DNA of 38,120 nucleotides from Actinomycetota bacterium. Its GTDB lineage: Bacteria > Actinomycetota > Acidimicrobiia > Acidimicrobiales > AC-9. The stretch spans positions 1 through 38,120 of the forward strand of contig VAWP01000081.1 of assembly GCA_005888295.1 (NCBI GenBank). Direction: 5' to 3'. Position numbers and translations under genes: made by a program. Shown one piece after another: positions 30,793 through 38,120 of this stretch. The notes under the pieces were generated by a model. The model was not told the origin of the DNA, made no database searches, and saw nothing but the letters and a program-made list of their open reading frames with translations. Every line of letters begins with the position of its first letter. Position 1 is the stretch's first letter.

Positions 30793-31653
30793 ATGGCTCT
30801 GTACGAGCGACGACCCTCGCGACAGCCCGACCGGCCCGTGCTCGTGGTCAGCCTCGAAGGATGGGTCGATGCCGGGCTCGGCGCCACCTCGGCCACGAGC
30901 GCGCTGCTCGGGTCGATCCCCACCGAGGTCCTGGCCACCTTCGACGGCGACGACCTGATCGACCAGCGCGCCCGTCGGCCCGTGCTGCGCATCGTGGAGG
31001 GTCTGAACGCCGGCCTCACGTGGCCGGAGATCCGCCTCCTGGTTGGTGAGGACCGGACCGGCAACGACATGCTGTTCCTCGTCGGGCCGGAGCCGGACCT
31101 GCACTGGCGGCCGTTCGTGGCCAGTGTCGTCGAGCTGGCTCACGAGCTCGGGGTGCGCCTGGCCGTGGGGCTCGGAGCTTTTCCGGCCGCCGCCCCCCAC
31201 ACCCGACCGGTGCGGCTGGCGGCCACGGCAACGACGCCCGACCTCGCCTCCAGGGTCGGCGTGGTGTCGGGCACGCTCGAGGTCCCGGCCGGGATCGAGG
31301 CCGCCTTGGAGCAGGGATTCGCCGCCACCGAGATCCCCGCCGTCGGCTTGTGGGCGCGGGTGCCGCACTACGTGTCGGCCATGCCCTATCCGGCCGCCAG
31401 CGCCGCCCTGGTGGACGGGTTGGCCAACATCGCCGGGCTCACGTTGGAGTCGGCCGGTCTCCACGCCGCGGCCGACGTCACGCGCAGCAGGGTCGACGAG
31501 CTGATCGCCCAGAGCACCGAGCACAAGGCCATGGTCAGCCAGCTCGAGGACAACATCGACGCGGCCGAGGGCACCCCGCTCGATCTCGGGCCCTTGCCGT
31601 CAGGCGACGAGATCGCGGCCGAGCTCGAGCGGTACCTGCGGGGCGAGCGCTAG
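30793..31653 (+). CDS. PAC2-family protein
   Basis: 286 residues from an ATG with AGGAAG upstream, 26 bp after the phosphotransferase. The start PVLVVSLEGWVDAGLGATSA, the middle RLLVGEDRTGNDMLFLVGPEPD, and GLGAFPAAAPHTRPVRL followed by the GTLEVPAGIEAALEQGF segment are typical of PAC2 (proteasome assembly chaperone 2) homologues in Actinobacteria. A coiled C-terminal helix (ELIAQSTEHKAMVSQLEDNID) follows. In archaea and eukaryotes PAC2 relatives help proteasome assembly, and actinobacteria have 20S proteasomes, but the bacterial role is not established. Cytosolic. A strong hairpin follows its stop. Confidence 0.88.
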   Translation: MALYERRPSRQPDRPVLVVSLEGWVDAGLGATSATSALLGSIPTEVLATFDGDDLIDQRARRPVLRIVEGLNAGLTWPEIRLLVGEDRTGNDMLFLVGPEPDLHWRPFVASVVELAHELGVRLAVGLGAFPAAAPHTRPVRLAATATTPDLASRVGVVSGTLEVPAGIEAALEQGFAATEIPAVGLWARVPHYVSAMPYPAASAALVDGLANIAGLTLESAGLHAAADVTRSRVDELIAQSTEHKAMVSQLEDNIDAAEGTPLDLGPLPSGDEIAAELERYLRGER

Positions 31654-31666
31654 AGGAGCCTGCGCA

Positions 31667-31684
31667 GCCGGCCGGGAGGCCGGC
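31667..31684 (+). terminator. Strong GC hairpin after the PAC2 gene
   Basis: A perfect 7-bp stem (GCCGGCC / GGCCGGC) with a GGGA tetraloop starts 13 nt after the PAC2 stop and ends before the promoter-like TAGGTT of the LLM gene. No U-tract. It probably separates the two transcription units. Confidence 0.5.
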
Positions 31685-31713
31685 CGGGGGTGAGCCGAAG
31701 CCCCGCCAACGAC

Positions 31714-31719
31714 TAGGTT
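31714..31719 (+). promoter_or_regulatory. -10 candidate for the LLM oxidoreductase gene
   Basis: TAGGTT ends 8 nt before the ATG at 31728 with no Shine-Dalgarno in between, consistent with transcription starting at or next to the start codon. The -35 is not convincing. Confidence 0.4.
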
Positions 31720-31727
31720 TCCGGGCC

Positions 31728-32750
31728 ATGCGTGTCGATGGTGGTGTGGGCGTCGACCTCGAGACAGCGGGAGCGTCGGCCAGGGAGACCGAGGAGGCCG
31801 GATACGACGGGGCCTGGTCGGCCGAGACCGGCCACGATCCGTTCCTGCCGCTGCTGTTGGCGGCCGAGCACACCGAGCGCCTCGAGCTCGGCACCGGCAT
31901 CGCAGTGGCGTTCGCCCGCAACCCGATGAACCTCGCCAGCCTGGCCAACGATCTGCAGGCCTACTCCAAGGGCCGGTTCATGCTGGGCCTGGGCTCACAG
32001 ATCAAGCCGCACATCGAGAAGCGCTTCAGCATGCCGTGGTCGCACCCGGCGGCCCGGATGCGTGAGCTCATCATGGCGATGCGCGCCATCTGGACCAGCT
32101 GGAGCGAGGGCACCAAGCTCGACTTCAAGGGCGACTTCTACACCCACACACTCATGACCCCGTTCTTCAATCCCGGCCCCAACCGGTACGGGCAGCCGAA
32201 GGTGTTCCTGGCCGCCGTGGGTGAGCTGATGACGACCGTGGCCGGCGAGGTGGCCGACGGCCTGCTGGCCCACGGTTTCACGACAGAGCGGTACCTGCGG
32301 GAGGCCACCATTCCCGCCCTCGAGCGGGGATTGGCAGCGTCCGGGCGGCGACGGGAGGACGTGCAGGTCTCGTACCCCGCCTTCGTCGTGACCGGTACGT
32401 CGGAGGCGGAGATGGCCGACGCCGCCCGGGGGGTACGGGCCCAGATCGCCTTCTACGCGTCGACCCCCGCCTACCGGCCCGTGCTGGAGCTGCACGGCTG
32501 GGGGGACCTGCAGAGCGAGCTCAATACCCTGTCCAAGCAGGGTGAGTGGATGAAGATGGCAGAGCTCATCGACGACGAGGTCCTCCACACCTTCGCCGTG
32601 GTGTGCGAACCCGAGGACGTCCCTGCCCAGATCATGGCGCGCGTCGGTGACGTGGTCGACCGCATCACCTTCTACGCCCCCTACCGTTCCGATCCCGAGC
32701 GGTGGCGCGGCATCCTGGCCGGCTTCCAAGAGGCTCGCGGAACTGCCTGA
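31728..32750 (+). CDS. LLM-class (luciferase-like) F420-dependent oxidoreductase
   Basis: 340 residues from an ATG. The chain opens DGGVGVDLETAGASARETEEAGYDGAW, the first strand and helix of the luciferase-like TIM barrel. It continues RLELGTGIAVAFARNPMNLA, a diagnostic stretch, then GRFMLGLGSQIKPHIEKRF and later AAVGELMTTVAGEVADGLLAHGF. This layout matches the TIGR03617-type F420-binding subfamily of actinobacteria. These proteins use reduced or oxidised coenzyme F420 (or FMN) on unknown substrates, often in lipid or acyl metabolism. It is convergent with the fatty acyl-AMP ligase gene, 9 bp apart. The substrate is unknown. Confidence 0.9.
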   Translation: MRVDGGVGVDLETAGASARETEEAGYDGAWSAETGHDPFLPLLLAAEHTERLELGTGIAVAFARNPMNLASLANDLQAYSKGRFMLGLGSQIKPHIEKRFSMPWSHPAARMRELIMAMRAIWTSWSEGTKLDFKGDFYTHTLMTPFFNPGPNRYGQPKVFLAAVGELMTTVAGEVADGLLAHGFTTERYLREATIPALERGLAASGRRREDVQVSYPAFVVTGTSEAEMADAARGVRAQIAFYASTPAYRPVLELHGWGDLQSELNTLSKQGEWMKMAELIDDEVLHTFAVVCEPEDVPAQIMARVGDVVDRITFYAPYRSDPERWRGILAGFQEARGTA

Positions 32751-32759
32751 GCCGGAGGC

Positions 32760-34457
32760 TCAGCCCTCCCCGAGCTCGGCCGCCAGGTAGCGGCTGCGGC
32801 ACAACGAGCGCTGCAGCTTGCCTGACGACGTCTTCGGGAGGCTGCCCGGGTTGACCAGGACGACCTCCTCCAGGGTCAGACCGACGGCATGCCGCACCCG
32901 CTTGGCGACGGCCTGGCGGATCGCCTGAGGGTCTTCCACCTTCGTCTCGGCCACGACCACGAGCGCCTCCCGGCCCTTGCGCCCTTCGACCCCGAAGGCG
33001 ATGACGTTCCCCTGCCGGACGCCGGGAATGGTGCCGACGGCGCGCTCGATGTCCTCCGGGTACACGTTGCGGCCGCCGATGATGATGACGTCCTTCATGC
33101 GCCCGCACACGACGAGCTCGCCATCGGCCATGTAGGCCAGGTCGCCCGTTCGCAGCCAGTCACCGCGAAAGGCCTCGGCCGTGGCATCGGCGTGGCGGTA
33201 GTAGCCGGGCGTCACCGAGTTGCCGCGGACCTCCAGCTCTCCGACCTCGCGCTCCGATCGGACGATCCCGCTCGCCGGCTCGACGATCCGGATCTCGAGC
33301 CCCGGCAACGGCCTCCCCAAGCGGGCAAGGCGGCGTCCCCGTTCATCCGCCTCGGCGACGGGTGCGGCCGAGCCCTCGTGCTCGAGTGCCCGGCGGTCGA
33401 CGGTGTCGGTGGTCATCCCGCTCCCCGGCTCGGGGAACGTCACGGCCAACGTGGCTTCGGCCATACCGAACACACAGAACATCGACTTGGGATCGAGACC
33501 GTGCGGAGCGCCTGCCGCGCAGAAGTCGTCGACTGCCTGGGGGTCGACCGGCTCCGCGCCGTTGAGGGCGACGCGCCACCGCGAGAGGTCCCAACCACTC
33601 TGACGGCGGAGCGCCCTGGCGGCGAGGGCGTAGGCGAAGTTGGGACCGCAGGTGACCGTGCCGCCGAAGTCGCTCATCCACTGCATCCAGCGGCCGGGAG
33701 CTGCCATGAAGTCCTGGGGCGCGCCGAGAACGAGATCCGTGCCCGTGGTCATCGGTGTCATCAGGAGCCCGATGAGGCCCATGTCGTGGTACAGCGGCAG
33801 CCACGACACGATCACGTCTCCCTCGACGTCGAGGCGGGCGGCCTCGGCGATGGCGTCGATGTTGGCGCCGATCTGGGCGTGCGGCAGCATCACGCCCTTG
33901 GGATCGGCGGTGGACCCACTGGTGAACTGGAGTATGGCGAGCGAGGCCGGGTCGATGGCCGGCTCCTCGAGGTCGGCGGCACCCGCCCGACCAGGTCCCG
34001 GTGTCACCTCGTCGAGCAGGACGAGGGGCGGGTCCGCCGGGTCGGGATCCAGGAATGCAGCCAGATCGCGGTCGACGAGCGTCATGCCCACGTCGGCGCT
34101 GCGCACCCGGGCCCGCGTCTGGGCGACGAAGTCCTCCACCGACCCCAGCCGCATCGGAAGCGGGAGGACCACGACCGTCGCGCCGGCCAGCCAGGTGGCC
34201 TGGATCGTCGTGACGAGGGAGCGGGAGGTGGGGGCCAGGAGGGCGAGCCGGTCACCCGGGCTGATGCCTCGACGCTGCAGGTTGGCGGCCACCGCCCGGG
34301 CGTCATCGTGCAGCCGGGCCCAGCTCACGGGCTCCGGGTCGCCGGAGCCGACGAACGTCGCGGTCCCGCCCCGGGTCGTGGCCCGCTCGATCCGGGCCGT
34401 GAGCGTCGAATGCTGCGACCGTGCCTGGGCGGGCCCGGACGTCCAAGCTTGGGTCAT
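32760..34457 (-). CDS. Fatty acyl-AMP ligase-like adenylate-forming enzyme
   Basis: 565 residues from an ATG at 34457. Adenylation motifs are intact: the P-loop LQFTSGSTADPKGVMLPH, VSWLPLYHDMGLIGLL, VALNGAEPVDPQAVDDF, FGMAEATLAVTF, the A8 hinge GDLAYMADGELVVCGRMKD and the lysine-bearing end PKTSSGKLQRS. The N-x-x-E-P and A-E-A-T-L wording places it with fatty acyl-AMP ligases (FAAL), which activate fatty acids to acyl-adenylates and pass them to acyl carrier proteins instead of CoA. No ACP or polyketide synthase is in the window. It lies 75 bp downstream of leuS on the same strand. A long-chain fatty acyl-CoA ligase (FadD) is the main alternative. Confidence 0.85.
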   Translation of the reverse strand: MTQAWTSGPAQARSQHSTLTARIERATTRGGTATFVGSGDPEPVSWARLHDDARAVAANLQRRGISPGDRLALLAPTSRSLVTTIQATWLAGATVVVLPLPMRLGSVEDFVAQTRARVRSADVGMTLVDRDLAAFLDPDPADPPLVLLDEVTPGPGRAGAADLEEPAIDPASLAILQFTSGSTADPKGVMLPHAQIGANIDAIAEAARLDVEGDVIVSWLPLYHDMGLIGLLMTPMTTGTDLVLGAPQDFMAAPGRWMQWMSDFGGTVTCGPNFAYALAARALRRQSGWDLSRWRVALNGAEPVDPQAVDDFCAAGAPHGLDPKSMFCVFGMAEATLAVTFPEPGSGMTTDTVDRRALEHEGSAAPVAEADERGRRLARLGRPLPGLEIRIVEPASGIVRSEREVGELEVRGNSVTPGYYRHADATAEAFRGDWLRTGDLAYMADGELVVCGRMKDVIIIGGRNVYPEDIERAVGTIPGVRQGNVIAFGVEGRKGREALVVVAETKVEDPQAIRQAVAKRVRHAVGLTLEEVVLVNPGSLPKTSSGKLQRSLCRSRYLAAELGEG

Positions 34458-34532
34458 GGGGCTTCGACCCCGCGCGGCAGCCTGGCGTTACGTGTCTGGA
34501 GCCGATGGCGGTCGGGCCGGTGGCCGGCGGAG

Positions 34533-36956
34533 TCAGCCCGAGCGGGCGGTGACGATGTTGACCAGCTTCGGTGGGCGGCTGACGACCCGAGCCGGCGGTC
34601 GCCCCCCCAACTGCTCCTGCACCTTCGGGGAGGCCAGGGCGAGCCGCTCGACCTCGGCCTCGTCGACGCCGGGGTCGACCTGGATGCGATCTCGCACCTT
34701 GCCGTTCACCTGGACGACGAGGGTGACAGCCTGGCGGCGGACCAGCTCGGGATCGGCCTGGGGCCAGCCCTGCTCGTGGACGTGGCCACCCCGCCGGCGC
34801 TCCCAGAGCTCGGCCGTCACGTGCGGCGCCATGGGCGCCAGCAGCAGGATCATGGTGTCGATCGCCTCGGAGAGCGTGGCGGCGCGTGCCCCCGACTGGA
34901 CGTAGTGGTACAGGTCATTGGTGAACTTCATGAACGCCGCCACCGACGTGTTGTACGACCAACGGTGGAACTCGTCGGTCACCCGCTCGATGAGGCGGTG
35001 CGTGGCCCGCTGGATCTCCATATCGGCGTCGGTGGGCGCTCGATCCACCGGAGCTGGCCCGGGTGCGTCGCCCGTGCCCAGTCGCCACACCCGCGCGAAG
35101 TCCACGTCGTCGACCGCAGGACCGGCGAAGAGATGGAAGAGCCGTAACGAGTCGGCGCCGACTGTCTCCAGGTAGCGAGACGGTGCCACGACGTTGCCCC
35201 TGGACTTGGACATCGCGCTGCCACCCAGCCGGATCATGCCCTGGTTGAACAGCCGTGTGAACGGCTCACGAAGCTCCACCGGGACGAGCCCGAGATCGGC
35301 CAGCGCCTTGGTGTAGAAGCGGGCGTAGAGCAGATGGAGGATGGCGTGGGTGATGCCGCCGATGTACTGGTCTACCGGCATCCAGTTCTGAACGGCGCCC
35401 TGGTCGAACGGCACATCGGTCGACCACGGGTCGCAGAAGCGAAGGAAGTACCACGACGAGTCGACGAACGTGTCCAGCGTGTCGGTCTCCCGCTCTGCCG
35501 GCCCGCCGCACCCGGGGCAGGACACGTGCCGGAAGCCCTCGTTGTACTTGAGCGGCGACTCGCCCGTGGGACGGAACTCGACGTCGTCCGGGGCCAGGAC
35601 GGGTAGCTGATCGTCGGGGACGGTCACCATCCCGCACGACGGGCAGTAGATGATCGGGATCGGGCAGCCCCAGTAGCGCTGCCGGCTCACGAGCCAGTCG
35701 CGCAAGCGGTAGTTGACGGTTCGCCGGCCGATGCCCTCCCGTTCGAGCCACTCGATGGGCGCCTGGATGGCCTCGTCCACAGTCAGGCCGTCGAGCCATG
35801 CGCTGTTGATCGTCACCCCGTCGCCCGTGTACGCCTCCCCCACCCAGTCGTCGGGCGGGGCCACCGTGCGCACGATCGGCAGGCCGTATGTCTGGGCGAA
35901 CTCCCAGTCGCGCTGGTCCTGGCCGGGTACAGCCATGATGGCGCCGGTGCCGTAGCTGGAGAGCACGTAGTCGGCCAGGTAGACGGGGACCGGTTGGCCG
36001 GTGAAGGGATTGATGACGCTGCTGCCGGTGGAGACGCCGCGCTTCTCCAGCCCACCCTCGGTCGACTGGCGCTCGATCTCGGTGCTGCGGGCGACTCGGG
36101 CGAGCAACTCGTCGACGGCGGCCCGCTGCCCGGGAACGGTCAGCTCGTCGACCAGCGGGTGCTCGGGCGCCAGCACGGCATAGGTCATCCCGAAGCTGGT
36201 GTCCGGCCGGGTGGTGAAGACACGCACGGACAGGTCCGGTCGTCCTTCGACGGGAAGGTCGAACTCGGCTCCCTCGGAGCGCCCGATCCAGTTGCGCTGC
36301 ATGGTCTTGACCCGGTCGGGCCAATCGAGGTCGTCCAGCGCGTTCAGCAGCTCCTCGGCGTAGGCGGTGATACGGAAGAACCACTGCTCCAGGTCTCGCT
36401 TGGCAACCACGTCACCCGATCGCTCGCAGGTGCCGTCCGGCAGGACCTGCTCGTTGGCCAGCACCGTCTGGCACCCGGGACACCAGTTGACGGCGGCCCG
36501 GTCCCGGTAGGCGAGCCCCGCCTCGAGGAACCGCTTGAAGATGACCTGGTTCCAGCGGATGTACTCGGGGTCGTGGCTGCGAATCTCCCGTCTCCAGTCG
36601 TAGACCGCCCCCAGCGCCTTGAGGCTGGCCTTCAGCTCGTCGATGCGGGCCTCGGTGTACAGACGTGGGTGGATCCCGGTCTGGATGGCGGCGTTCTCCG
36701 CCGGCAGGCCGAAGGAGTCGAAGCCGATGGGCGACAGGACCGCCCTCCCCAGCATCGTGTGGTAGCGCACGACGAGATCGCCGAAGGTGTAGTTCCGGAT
36801 GTGTCCCTGGTGCGCCGGCCCACTGGGGTAGGGGTACATGCACAGCACGTACTCAGCCGGTCGGGGGTCGTCGGCATCGACCTCGTAGGTGCCGTCGTCG
36901 GCCCATCGCTCCTGCCACTTCTTCTCGACGGCCCCGACGTCGTAGGCCTCTGCCAT
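34533..36956 (-). CDS. leuS: Leucyl-tRNA synthetase
   Basis: 807 residues from ATG 36956 (longer upstream codons lack similarity). The class I signature is [21 protein letters not shown] with the HIGH-type H49-Q-G-H52. The zinc-domain region ([14 protein letters not shown]), the editing domain ([21 protein letters not shown] and later [10 protein letters not shown]) and the AMSKS loop (581-585) [13 protein letters not shown] follow. An anticodon-binding bundle and a C-terminal domain finish the protein. LeuS charges tRNA-Leu and proofreads against isoleucine and norvaline. Length is at the short end of normal. A TACCAT hexamer sits 7 nt upstream of the ATG, suggesting leaderless transcription. 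Same strand as the FAAL gene. Confidence 0.97.
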   Translation of the reverse strand: MAEAYDVGAVEKKWQERWADDGTYEVDADDPRPAEYVLCMYPYPSGPAHQGHIRNYTFGDLVVRYHTMLGRAVLSPIGFDSFGLPAENAAIQTGIHPRLYTEARIDELKASLKALGAVYDWRREIRSHDPEYIRWNQVIFKRFLEAGLAYRDRAAVNWCPGCQTVLANEQVLPDGTCERSGDVVAKRDLEQWFFRITAYAEELLNALDDLDWPDRVKTMQRNWIGRSEGAEFDLPVEGRPDLSVRVFTTRPDTSFGMTYAVLAPEHPLVDELTVPGQRAAVDELLARVARSTEIERQSTEGGLEKRGVSTGSSVINPFTGQPVPVYLADYVLSSYGTGAIMAVPGQDQRDWEFAQTYGLPIVRTVAPPDDWVGEAYTGDGVTINSAWLDGLTVDEAIQAPIEWLEREGIGRRTVNYRLRDWLVSRQRYWGCPIPIIYCPSCGMVTVPDDQLPVLAPDDVEFRPTGESPLKYNEGFRHVSCPGCGGPAERETDTLDTFVDSSWYFLRFCDPWSTDVPFDQGAVQNWMPVDQYIGGITHAILHLLYARFYTKALADLGLVPVELREPFTRLFNQGMIRLGGSAMSKSRGNVVAPSRYLETVGADSLRLFHLFAGPAVDDVDFARVWRLGTGDAPGPAPVDRAPTDADMEIQRATHRLIERVTDEFHRWSYNTSVAAFMKFTNDLYHYVQSGARAATLSEAIDTMILLLAPMAPHVTAELWERRRGGHVHEQGWPQADPELVRRQAVTLVVQVNGKVRDRIQVDPGVDEAEVERLALASPKVQEQLGGRPPARVVSRPPKLVNIVTARSG

Positions 36957-36963
36957 GGCTGGG

Positions 36964-36969
36964 ATGGTA
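36964..36969 (-). promoter_or_regulatory. -10 candidate for a leaderless leuS transcript
   Basis: On the minus strand TACCAT ends 7 nt before the leuS ATG, too close for a ribosome site. No Shine-Dalgarno is present. The -35 region is weak. Confidence 0.4.
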
Positions 36970-37044
36970 CCGGGGAGACAGGGGCGACCGGCACCGATAT
37001 CAGGCGGCCGCCAGCCGCCGGGGGGCGCCTCGCGGGACCCCCGC

Positions 37045-37066
37045 TTGCCAATACCGCCTCTGGCAA
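37045..37066. repeat. Inverted repeat upstream of leuS
   Basis: Perfect 6-bp arms TTGCCA and TGGCAA separated by 10 nt lie about 90-110 bp upstream of the leuS start and just left of the TnpB remnant. It could be an operator or a chance palindrome; no family is recognised. Confidence 0.3.
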
Positions 37067-37125
37067 CCTCTCCGGGCGATACACCCCCTTCGTACGCTGC
37101 GAACCATGCCTCGGCGCAGGGAACC

Positions 37126-37527
37126 GTTCGGGACAAGGCCGAGCTTGCCGGAATGGGCGTAGCCCTGGTCGACGAACGGGGGACCTCCTCCACGTGCCCG
37201 CAGTGCTCGACCAAGGTCGCCAAGCCCAAGGGGAGAGTCTTTGCCTGCAATCGATGCGGGCACGGCGAGCACCGAGACGTCGTCGGTGCTCGCAACATCG
37301 CCGCCCGGGGCGGCGGATCCACAAGCGCACCTGCGCTTGTCACGCACCGTCGCGCCGGCCGGCATCTGCCCGGGCGTACGCGGCGTGATCCGAGACGGGT
37401 CCGGATGGACAATCGCTCGGGTCTCTGGCCGGCCGTGGCCCGCTCCGAAGCCTCGATGAGTCGCTCGTCGAGCGACTCATCGTCCGGCGAGGAACCGCTG
37501 ACCGCCGCCCAACGGGCTGAACGTTGA
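37126..37527 (+). pseudogene. TnpB-type (IS200/IS605 OrfB) C-terminal remnant
   Basis: The frame reads [20 protein letters not shown], then the zinc ribbon CPQCSTKV...[11 protein letters not shown], then [15 protein letters not shown]. This is exactly the end of the TnpB/OrfB family, including the four cysteines and the last RuvC aspartate of the D-x-x-x-A-x-N-I motif. The following [11 protein letters not shown] tail is also typical of actinobacterial members, and the native stop appears to be at 37525. The N-terminal two thirds, with the other RuvC residues, are absent, so the protein cannot be active. TnpB is an RNA-guided nuclease of IS200/IS605 elements. The remnant abuts the tRNA gene and lies between it and leuS. 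Confidence 0.85.
37454..37482. repeat. Perfect 12-bp hairpin inside the TnpB tail
   Basis: CGATGAGTCGCT and AGCGACTCATCG flank a 5-nt loop (CGTCG), giving one of the strongest hairpins in the window. It lies near the 3' end of the TnpB reading frame, where IS200/IS605 elements carry their right-end hairpin and guide-RNA scaffold. There is no U-tract, so a terminator is less likely. Confidence 0.65.
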
Positions 37528-37545
37528 CGGTTTTGGCACTAAGTT
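37517..37545 (+). promoter_or_regulatory. Promoter candidate for tRNA-Ala
   Basis: CTGAAC (37517-37522) and TAAGTT (37540-37545) are 17 bp apart, and the second hexamer ends 10 nt before the tRNA 5' end. This is a plausible sigma-70-type pair. It overlaps the end of the TnpB remnant. Confidence 0.35.
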
Positions 37546-37555
37546 GTCGTTGCTT

Positions 37556-37630
37556 GGGGGCGTAGCTCAGTTGGTAGAGCGCTTGACTGGCAGTCAAGAG
37601 GTTTCGTGGGTTCGAGTCCCATCGCCTCCA
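37556..37630 (+). tRNA. tRNA-Ala (anticodon GGC)
   Basis: A complete cloverleaf: acceptor GGGGGCG pairs with CGCCTCC plus discriminator A, D arm GCTC-AGTTGGTA-GAGC, and anticodon stem CTTGA/TCAAG around loop CTGGCAG (anticodon GGC, reads GCC). The T arm is GTGGG-TTCGAGT-CCCAT. The variable loop is 7 nt (AGGTTTC), two more than usual. The 3' CCA is not encoded. Length 75 nt. Confidence 0.97.
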
Positions 37631-37725
37631 CAAGAAGTACCAGCTCAGAGGCAAGAAGTGCTTGAGGCCTCGATGTGTGAGACGGCCGAGGGTAGCCACA
37701 GGGGCAGCCGGACTGATCGGGAGTG

Positions 37726-38120
37726 TCACCCGGACGCACCCAAGGTCACCCTCTGGGAAACGACACAGCTGTACGTTTCGCGGCCGGGAGCTGTCCGCTG
37801 GTTTCCGCACACGCCGAGCGCGCCCATCAGTGGCGCAAATGGCTCGTCGACTGGCGGCAATGCATGCCTCCCCAGATCGCTGCTGACAGGGGTCAGCATG
37901 TTGTCGAGGGCGGCGTTCTTGCCACCCAACGCCGTGCATTGCGCAGTCGAAGTGCTCTCGGACCCGATGACGAGTCCGCCCCGGGCGATGCACAGCCCTC
38001 CGTTGAAGGTGTGCTGGGTGCCAATGGTCGTTCGGCCCTGCGAACCCCTCAGGCGGTCCGTGCAAGTTGAGGACCAAGTAGCTGAGACCGACGATCCGGG
38101 AGCTGGGCTGGGTGCCGTCA
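37726..38120 (-). pseudogene. Frameshifted, truncated fragment of a probable secreted protein (partial)
   Basis: From the window edge, one minus-strand frame reads RIVGLSYLVLNLHGPPEGF, then AGPNDHWH. At 38016-38018 a run of three C (GGG on plus) shifts the frame. The next frame then continues sensibly as QHTFNGGLCIARGGLVIGSE, then CTALGGKNAALDNM. Removing one base joins both parts into one natural chain (NDHWHQHTFNGGLC), so this looks like one broken gene. After DNM the sequence loses this character, ending at a stop at 37726. I recall similar NDxWHxH proteins in actinobacteria but cannot name the family. It may be a real pseudogene or a homopolymer error plus truncation. Confidence 0.5.

Noticed and set aside
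31350-31727. N-terminal extension of the LLM oxidoreductase frame
   Set aside because: Overlaps the PAC2 gene in another frame. The barrel starts right after ATG 31728.
32889-35147. Plus-strand frame of 752 codons antisense to the acyl-AMP ligase and leuS
   Set aside because: Shadow frame spanning two unrelated genes and an intergenic gap.
37340-38077. Minus-strand frame of 245 codons across the tRNA
   Set aside because: It reads through the tRNA complement (RWDSNPRNLLTASQALYQLS is a well-known artefact of this kind). Only its far 5' part overlaps the suspected broken gene described separately.

Overview
This is high-GC DNA that looks actinobacterial. The window carries a CIRCE-like hrcA-dnaJ-rsmE block, a FolP2-like dihydropteroate synthase homologue, an F420-type luciferase-like oxidoreductase, a PAC2 protein, a fatty acyl-AMP ligase and CaiB/BaiF and phosphotransferase genes typical of actinobacterial acyl-CoA metabolism. 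It also uses many GTG/TTG starts, and several genes have TANNNT boxes only 7-9 nt before the start codon, as in leaderless transcripts. An uncultured member near Acidimicrobiia would fit, but that placement is inference.

Layout. The left edge (1-2.4 kb) holds the 5' end of nhaA, a tandem ABM-like protein, a RibD/DHFR-like reductase, a decayed tyrosine-integrase fragment and a small zinc-ribbon gene. From 2.7 to 16 kb lies a block rich in secreted hydrolases. A 1344-residue subtilase with a beta-propeller-like tail, a neutral-ceramidase-like protein and an antigen-85/esterase-D type esterase overlap by 4 bp at each junction and look translationally coupled. They are followed by a VOC protein, a lipoprotein trypsin-like protease, a CaiB/BaiF CoA-transferase and two divergent secreted lipases of different families. 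From 16 to 17.7 kb are small genes: a maleylpyruvate-isomerase-like protein, an SRPBCC protein and an anti-sigma-factor kinase.

From 17.8 to 20.8 kb a CpaE-like ATPase and a CpaB-like SAF protein stand divergent to a LysM membrane protein. The rest is core information and stress machinery: hrcA-dnaJ-rsmE with a CIRCE-like operator, a family 2 glycosyltransferase, lepA (broken by one in-frame amber codon), rpsT, and thioredoxin/TPR-folP2-holA. Next come an acyl-CoA-type phosphotransferase broken by a small deletion, a PAC2 protein, an LLM oxidoreductase, a fatty acyl-AMP ligase and leuS.

The right edge holds a 5'-truncated TnpB (IS200/IS605-type) remnant directly upstream of tRNA-Ala(GGC), and then a frameshifted fragment of a probable secreted protein that runs off the window.

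The clearest coordinated unit is the protease-ceramidase-esterase operon, which suggests extracellular degradation of protein and lipid. The window also has several single-event gene disruptions (lepA, phosphotransferase, terminal fragment), which could be true decay or draft-assembly errors. No CRISPR array, rRNA or complete mobile element is visible.
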